Shown: piece after piece, positions 57,490 to 64,000 of the stretch
Layout: each line of letters begins with the position of its first letter
Position numbering within the stretch: position 1 is the stretch's first letter
NCBI GenBank assembly: GCA_947462335.1
Contig: OX381705.1
Location: 35,611,570-35,675,569 of the forward strand
Origin: Harmothoe impar
Taxonomy: Eukaryota; Annelida; Polychaeta; Phyllodocida; Polynoidae
Length of the DNA stretch: 64,000 nt
Direction: 5' to 3'
Notes under the pieces: generated by a model
What the model was told of the DNA's origin: nothing
Seen by the model: only the letters and a program-made list of their open reading frames with translations
Databases searched by the model: none
Translations under genes and position numbers: made by a program

Positions 57490-58345
57490 TTGGTCCACTC
57501 AGCCTCTTCTAGATTAATCTAGTAGATTTAAGCCATTTGGTGTGATGCTTGAGAGATGGTGCATCCCCCTTTTCTCCTCCACATTTAGCTCCAGGATTCC
57601 TGCTGGGGTCCTTGGGGGGCTCTTTATGAAACTCAAGATTGTTACATCAAAGCCTGCCCATCTGGAGGGTCTCTGGGGAGGAGGGGAACAGGAATTGAAA
57701 TTCTCAATGTCCCAGCCGTGACGGTATGTCCGGTCTAAATTGCGTTTTAGTGTTTGGCCAACGTATTGCATGCCACAGTGTTTGCATGTCAGGGCATATA
57801 TTACGTTGGCAGTTTGGCAATTAACTGACATTAAGGCCCTATACTTCCTACCGGTAGTGGTGGATTTGATGCAACCCGTTTTTTAAAAGTTTCAGGCAGT
57901 ATCTGCAAAGTAGAGGGCGGTTACAAGGGTACTTTATAATGTGTGGGATTTTGGGTTTGTCAGTCTTGGTGCTGGTTGAGGCTCTTGCAAGTTCATTACT
58001 TAGACTGACATTCTTCCCACTACCAAAAATTGTCGTGGAATTCCCTTGTGGTTTTTGATTTTTTCATTTGATCCCAGTTGTTTGATAAGATGTCCCTTAT
58101 AGGAGGGTTGTGCGGATTGTGTGTGGTGATGCAATAAAATGCTTTGGCCTTGGGTTTGCCAGTAGACCTCGGCTTGATAAGGTCTAGGCGTTCTTTGGCC
58201 CGGGCCAGTGATTCTATGACGAGTTGCCTAGGGTATTTTCGTTGTAGAAAATGTGTGCATAGCATTAGGCTATTCTGGATGAATTCCGAATCCCGTGTGC
58301 AAATGCGTCTCACTCTCACAAATTATGAGTATGGGATTGCCCTGA
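57490..58345 (-). mobile_element. Penelope-like element fragment
   Basis: Minus strand. 58319-58020 encodes the RT thumb/connector (RVRRICTRDSEF, FLQRKYPRQLVIESLARAK). 58019-57832 holds a frameshifted Cys-rich linker. 57831-57514 is the GIY-YIG domain (NVIYALTCKHCGMQYVGQTL, ending ITPNGLNLLD). The upstream RT core is missing. Its 3' end shares CTAGATTAATCTAGTAGATT with the fragment at 45170-51345. Inactive. Confidence 0.9.
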
Positions 58346-58375
58346 CTACATGTCTAGGATTCTAAAAAATCACAC

Positions 58376-58399
58376 CTGATGAGACATTTAAGTTGAAAC
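58376..58399 (+). ncRNA. Hammerhead-core-like motif, third copy
   Basis: CACACCTGATGAGACATTTA then AGTTGAAACC. Next to the Penelope fragment but on the opposite strand, which fits an inverted terminal repeat copy. Confidence 0.35.
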
Positions 58400-58494
58400 C
58401 ACTCACCAGTACCCCCAATGTACATAATTATCTATTCATGTGCAACCATCAGCTACCTGCATTCAGCATTAGCCACAGGTGTCAATCCCTCCCA

Positions 58495-59640
58495 GGTAAA
58501 GAAATACCATGGTTATCACCATGGTAAACCGTTGTAAATTTACCCTGGTTGTTTGGCCAAACCATGGTATATTTACAGCAGTATACCATAGTACTTACTA
58601 TAATTTACTACGATATTTACTACAGTTTACAGTGATTTAAATTATGATCAAACCTGATGTTTTACTATGATTTATCACTGTATATCACGATATACCATGG
58701 TTAATATCAGAATATACCATGGTATCAATACCATGGTTAGGCCAAATAACCAGGGTAAATTGACTGTGGTTGACTGTGGTAAAGACTATGGTTAACTATA
58801 ATGTATATTGCAATATATCATAGTAATCACGATGATAAACTATAGTCCAAATACCATGGTTTGGCTAAAATACTGTGGTAAATTTGCCATGGTTTACTAT
58901 GGTGAATATCATGATATACTATACTATGTTATATCATAGTATACAATGGTAAATTTTTAATCAACCACAGTTAAATCATGGTCCAAATAGTTTTCTTTGG
59001 ACAAAAAACCATGACAAATTAACCAAAGCTTGGTTCCACATCCAAGTTATAACACATCTTAATATCAAGATGTCTTTGTCATCCTAGTACATAAAATGTT
59101 TCTTGACACATTATTTGTGTGATCCACAAGTGGAAGTTACACTAGGATTGTTACAAATGGACATATGCAGCATTGTGGCTATATGTAAAGCAGACTGAGT
59201 ACAAATGGGTGTTTCTATAATTTTAACCACTTCCTGACTTATATTATGAATTTATAAGGAATATTTGGCAAATACATCTTTGGATTAGGTTGGTTATTCT
59301 TCCATGTTTGAGGAAATCAAAAAGTATGAATAATTAAACACTTATAAACATCATTAACCATTAGAACCTGCAAGAGAAATCTTCTCATGAACCAAACTGC
59401 CACCTAGTGGGAAAAGGCTGAACTATGTACAATGATATACCATGGTATAGCATTTGTTTATATATATTCCTCATCCCATTACTATCAGATGACCAAGGCC
59501 CGAAAACGAGTTTGGGCACCAGAAAAATAGTAGTATTTCATCATTATTTCGTTGACTATAGTTATTATTTTCTGCACACCATGACACTATATTTTACTAT
59601 ACTTTACCATGGTATTTCCCACACACCTTGACAGTATAGT
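58495..59640. repeat. CCATGGT/ACCATGG palindrome-rich cluster
   Basis: Dense ATACCATGGTAT, CCATGGTTA, GGTAAATTTACC and TATACCATAGTA words on both strands, most closely packed at 58508-58985 and again near 59430 and 59600. Nearly every word has its complement nearby, so the region can form many alternative hairpins. Probably a degraded palindromic element family. Confidence 0.6.
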
Positions 59641-59858
59641 AGACTAGCAAGCTTTTAAAAAAAAGTTACTATAGTATATCCCGCAAATCTTGGTAGTGTA
59701 CTTTTTTTCATTAATGTTTAATATAGAATCCGACACTATTACTCTAAAGAGGTGTAGTATTTTGTAGTAAACTGGAGCATTGTTCATGAGAGCAAAGTAA
59801 AATCTTTTAAGAAAATGGTCCATTGGAATGGTTTTAATATAATCATTAATGCTTCTAT

Positions 59859-60957
59859 TGTTATGGCAAGTGGGTGCCCTGCCTATTTGATAGATATATA
59901 AATGTATATCTGTGTGTGTGTGAATAATTAAATAAATAGAGGTGAGGAGGTATTCTTTTTGAGATCTTTATTCAGTAGTAAAATCTGAATAACTGATAGG
60001 AATTGCTACTTATAAGGGGTTCATGACTGAGGATGGTAGGGTGATGTATCCAGCTCCATATACACGTGGGGAGCTCCTAAATATAACTCTAACTAACATA
60101 TAATGTGATTCTGACTAACTGATCAAATGACCTAACATAATCTAAAAAACCTAAACAAAGTCTACGGTATAAATGGAAGTACAGCAACTTGTCAGCCCAA
60201 CATAACCTCAAGACAACTGACCTGTGATCCATGGGCAAGAGTGAGCTTCTAGTCCTCCTCCTGCAGGCTCAGTGACTGGGTGCACCCCTAGTCACCAGCA
60301 AGCTGACCAGCCCTTCTACCATCTCTGCCTGTCATGCTGCCTCTCCTGGTAGTGTGTCTCATGATGGTCACCTGGGGAGTGGCTTACCAAACTGCATGGT
60401 GCCCCAACAGACTCTCCCCAGTGGACTCGTCCTCAGAGGACTTGTCCTCAGCGGACTTCCCACCGATTCTCCTTGAGCTCTCAGCTACCCCTCTCTATAT
60501 ACCAGCAGGTCAGCCACCCTGGGAGTTACAAAACAGCCACAGCTTGTGCTCTCAAAGGATGTGCTCTCAAAGGGGTCTATTCACCCCCTTCGATTTTTGA
60601 CATGGGGTTACAGCCAGGATCCATCTCACAATGGGTCCCAACGCACGTAGCGCTCACGTGAGGGGTGTTTGTGCGTCACAGAACCCCATGTGCATCACAG
60701 AGCCCTTTCAGTACCAGCCAGACTGCATTGTCCACTCTCCAGCCCAGTATCACAGGTCCTATTGATCTACTTTCTGAGAATTATTATTCAACAATCACAA
60801 AACCCTCACCCTGACATATGTGTACATAGATTATTAATGTTCTCAATTTTATATGTATTCTGAGCTACTGTATACCATTACCATAGTTCTATATATAATT
60901 CCATAGTTTACACATGCTTACACATATTTTAACATTTGGTGTACCCATGCCCTTACA
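59859..60957 (-). repeat. 3' LTR of the non-autonomous element
   Basis: 1,099 bp. On the minus strand an AATAAA polyadenylation signal (59967-59972) lies near its end. Also contains an 88-codon plus-strand frame with a signal-peptide-like start, duplicated in the other LTR and probably fortuitous. Confidence 0.9.
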
Positions 60958-62012
60958 CTACCCCCCTTCCTCACAGAAAACGTGAGGCACTCCCACTGTG
61001 CCTCCTAATAGTATATAATCAAAGTGTCTGGGTGCAAGGAATAGCCCTCCTTGAGCATAAGTTTATTATAAACAAGTCTACTGCGGATGACCGTCAAGTG
61101 CAGGAGCTCCTGGTCTATCAACATGTCGAGGAATCCAGTGAGATGGTCGGGACTCCGCAGAGACAATGGTGAGTCTACCGAGATAGCTAGGAGTCCACCA
61201 AGATCCGTTGGGCTTCTAGCCCAGACCGTCTACCTTCCTATACCATGTGCCTGCTTTAGACTGGGAAGGTGCATATCAAATGCTGGGAGGTTAAAAAGTG
61301 ACAGAGCAAACCAACATGTAGCTCTTAACATCTACTACATCCCCTGTATGTTTTGGGCTTTAGACCCCTTAATAATTGTCTGATTGACAATTCGAAAACA
61401 CTGGCCAATGCTGATGGTCTGCTGACCACAGGGTCCTGGCCATTAGGGGCTGATATTATCTTGTCAAATTTTACCCAAAATTCACTCATTTGGAAGCGAA
61501 AATTTTACAGTCCTCCATAGTACTTTCTGGAGGACAGGTTGCACAATCTATGTCTCCTTTCCTGGACTCTACCTTTATCACTGGTATTGTTATTTTAAGA
61601 GTAAGGCTTGACCTACCAGGATCTACAACCTTGCTATATATATGTACTTGAAAAAAAATAAAGGGGGGGGGGATTCTGATTTGAATAGTATATTTCACAA
61701 TTATACAATCCTAGGTCACTTTAAGCCCAAACTATAGAAGGGTAAAGTTTTGCTTTTATAACTGCAATCTGGCCTACATCAATTGCATGTGGCTATACAA
61801 AACTATTGACACATGGGAGAGGCTGCATTTAACCTATTGATCTGACTTTTTGTCTGCCTTCCACCATACATTCTGTGCATGATTTACTCATGGCAAGCCA
61901 TATACCCAGTAATTCTGGCCTTATTACTTGCTATCCCCCTACCAAACCCTCCTAGAATGTATTCCCTTCCTCTTTAGCTTTCCTATCAGTCTGCCCGGGT
62001 TTTATCCACCAG

Positions 62013-63111
62013 TGTTATGGCAAGTGGGTGCCCTGCCTATTTGATAGATATATAAATGTATATCTGTGTGTGTGTGAATAATTAAATAAATAGAGGTGAG
62101 GAGGTATTCTTTTTGAGATCTTTATTCAGTAGTAAAATCTGAATAACTGATAGGAATTGCTACTTATAAGGGGTTCATGACTGAGGATGGTAGGGTGATG
62201 TATCCAGCTCCATATACACGTGGGGAGCTCCTAAATATAACTCTAACTAACATATAATGTGATTCTGACTAACTGATCAAATGACCTAACATAATCTAAA
62301 AAACCTAAACAAAGTCTACGGTATAAATGGAGGTACAGCAACTTGTCAGCCCAACATAACCTCAAGACAACTGACCTGTGATCCATGGGCAAGAGTGAGC
62401 TTCTAGTCCTCCTCCTGCAGGCTCAGTGACTGGGTGCACCCCTAGTCACCAGCAAGCTGACCAGCCCTTCTACCATCTCTGCCTGTCATGCTGCCTCTCC
62501 TGGTAGTGTGTCTCATGATGGTCACCTGGGGAGTGGCTTACCAAACTGCATGGTGCCCCAACAGACTCTCCCCAGTGGACTCGTCCTCAGAGGACTTGTC
62601 CTCAGCGGACTTCCCACCGATTCTCCTTGAGCTCTCAGCTACCCCTCTCTATATACCAGCAGGTCAGCCACCCTGGGAGTTACAAAACAGCCACAGCTTG
62701 TGCTCTCAAAGGATGTGCTCTCAAAGGGGTCTATTCACCCCCTTCGATTTTTGACATGGGGTTACAGCCAGGATCCATCTCACAATGGGTCCCAACGCAC
62801 GTAGCGCTCACGTGAGGGGTGTTTGTGCGTCACAGAACCCCATGTGCATCACAGAGCCCTTTCAGTACCAGCCAGACTGCATTGTCCACTCTCCAGCCCA
62901 GTATCACAGGTCCTATTGATCTACTTTCTGAGAATTATCATTCAACAATCACAAAACCCTCACCCTGACATATGTGTACATAGATTATTAATGTTCTCAA
63001 TTTAATATGTATTCTGAGCTACTGTATACCATTACCATAGTTCTATATATAATTCCATAGTTTACACATGCTTACACATATTTTAACATTTGGTGTACCC
63101 ATGCCCTTACA
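62013..63111 (-). repeat. 5' LTR of the non-autonomous element
   Basis: 1,099 bp, near-identical partner of 59859-60957, with differences near 62330, 62938 and 63004. Confidence 0.9.
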
Positions 63112-63115
63112 CTAT

Positions 63116-63489
63116 GAGGTTGTTACTGCAGATAACGTTTTCACATCAACCCATATCTGCATCAACTACCTTTAACTGCATCAATTTCACTCTTCACCAG
63201 AGTCATCCTTCCACATGTGCCCTACCCTGCCCTTCTGACCTACCATTGGTGTACAGGTGTACCTTGGTCACCATATATATATATATATATATGTATGATA
63301 TCTGATCTGACCGGATAACAATAATATATTATCAAGCGGCGGAAAATGCTGGTTCGCTATTCTCATACTAAGGGGCGCCAAAGCTGGCCCCACTCCCTTC
63401 CGCCCAGCTCTCGGTCAGTTTGCGGTAGCCGGTCGGTGGAAACGGTCAATTTTTTCTTTTTGTACTAAGTGTCAGTCAATCCATTCACA
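63116..63489. other. Leader upstream of the terminal ORF
   Basis: (TA)n near 63272-63291, then a GC-richer stretch from about 63340, likely the 5' untranslated part of the following retroelement-like unit. Its left boundary is not visible. Confidence 0.35.
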
Positions 63490-63966
63490 ATGCCGAAATT
63501 TGACGGATGTAAGGAAGAGTATGACGGACGCAGAGCGGATTATCCATATTGCAAAGACGATTGTGAGTACAAAGAGCAAAAGGAGAGGAGGAAAAGTGAC
63601 CGTGAGGAGCATGAGAAGGAGAAGGAGAAGGAGACTCCGCCGGCGGCTACAGAAGGGGCTACAGGTGGGGCTAAACCTAAGTGCACTACCAAGACTGATC
63701 TGGATCAATCCTTACATGAACTGGAGGACTTATCCGGGGTCCTGGAGGAATTTAACAGACTTTCTCTTGATTTGAATGCAAGGATGGCAAAGATGGAGGG
63801 CATGATGGCCCAGATGATGGCCCGCTTGCCAGAGAAACAAGATGGCACCCAGCCCCAACCACACCGGCGGACCTTCAACTTCAGGTCCCCGCTACCTGGG
63901 CCCCAGCCGGAGGTGCCTCCAGTCAGGGTCCTGGACCCTGATGATGCCGGGGAGGATGGCATGTGA
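63490..63966 (+). CDS. Unknown 158-residue protein, possibly retroelement ORF1
   Basis: First ATG after an in-frame TAA at 63466. Starts MPKFDGCKEEYDGRRADYPY, then a Cys pair (CKDDC) and a highly charged Glu/Lys/Arg helix (residues about 24-50). An Ala/Gly/Thr linker follows, then a coiled-coil-like heptad region (LDQSLHELEDLSGVLEEFNR, then LDLNARMAKMEGMMAQMMAR), then a Pro-rich tail. Coiled coil plus basic/Pro tail is common in retroelement ORF1/Gag proteins. The stop TGA overlaps an ATG (TGATG at 63964-63968) opening a second frame that leaves the window, an arrangement used for ORF1/ORF2 coupling. No conserved domain recognised. Confidence 0.5.
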   Translation: MPKFDGCKEEYDGRRADYPYCKDDCEYKEQKERRKSDREEHEKEKEKETPPAATEGATGGAKPKCTTKTDLDQSLHELEDLSGVLEEFNRLSLDLNARMAKMEGMMAQMMARLPEKQDGTQPQPHRRTFNFRSPLPGPQPEVPPVRVLDPDDAGEDGM

Positions 63967-64000
63967 TGGACGGTGCGGAGATTGAGGCGGGCATCAACAA

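Larger units (their letters stand above)
59859..63111 (-). mobile_element. Young non-autonomous LTR retrotransposon
   Basis: 3,253 bp. Two direct repeats of exactly 1,099 bp (59859-60957 and 62013-63111) differ at only about three positions by eye. They begin TGTTATGG and end TTACA, and are flanked by CTAT (59855-59858, 63112-63115). Orientation is minus: next to the 63111-62013 LTR the internal DNA starts CTGGTGGATAAAACCC (a primer-binding-site-like TGG one or two bases in), and before the 60957-59859 LTR lies GAGGAAGGGGGG, a polypurine tract. The 1,055-bp internal part has no recognisable gag or pol, so mobility would depend on another element. Confidence 0.9.

Overview
The window is animal genomic DNA, most likely from a marine invertebrate. 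Genes carry spliceosomal introns (GT..AG, with a pyrimidine tract before the acceptor), intergenic DNA is long, and the repeat load is very high: Penelope-like elements, Ty3/Gypsy, non-autonomous LTR elements, TWA-flanked MITEs, foldbacks and minisatellites. A deuterostome is only a weak guess. Nothing bacterial is present.

Three host genes can be read. (1) The 3' ten exons of DMAP1 (+, 1-5621), the chromatin adaptor of NuA4/TIP60 and SRCAP; its 5' end lies outside the window. (2) An apparently single-exon GT11 alpha-1,2-fucosyltransferase (+, 17623-18720). (3) A six-exon six-transmembrane lipid phosphatase-like gene (PAP2/LPP family, -, 56337 to 38994). All its splice phases fit, giving 314 residues. 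It keeps the C1 and C3 motifs, but the C2 S-G-H has become S-T-N. Its introns hold most of the window's mobile DNA.

Layout: 1-6000 DMAP1, with minisatellites in its first intron. 6000-17600 foldbacks and MITEs, including a 124-bp perfect palindrome nested in a foldback and a foldback whose arms carry two tRNA-like sequences. 17.6-19.1 kb fucosyltransferase. 20.6-33.4 kb more MITEs, a 5'-truncated Penelope element with a 14-bp target duplication, and a probable solo LTR. 33.7-38.6 kb a 4.9-kb giant inverted-repeat element built of satellite arrays, flanked by ATTGCA. 39.0-56.3 kb the lipid phosphatase-like gene; intron 3 holds a Gypsy element (145-bp LTRs, GGTAT duplication) inserted into an older Penelope endonuclease fragment. 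57.5-58.4 kb another Penelope remnant. 58.5-59.6 kb a CCATGGT-rich cluster. 59.9-63.1 kb a very young non-autonomous LTR retrotransposon (1,099-bp LTRs, CTAT duplication). 63.5 kb to the end, a short ORF whose stop overlaps the next ATG, probably the start of another retroelement.

The host genes are not functionally linked. The window's main interest is its stratigraphy of nested insertions, which can be ordered by target duplications and LTR divergence. Exon joins were derived by eye from splice signals and reading phase; no search was run.
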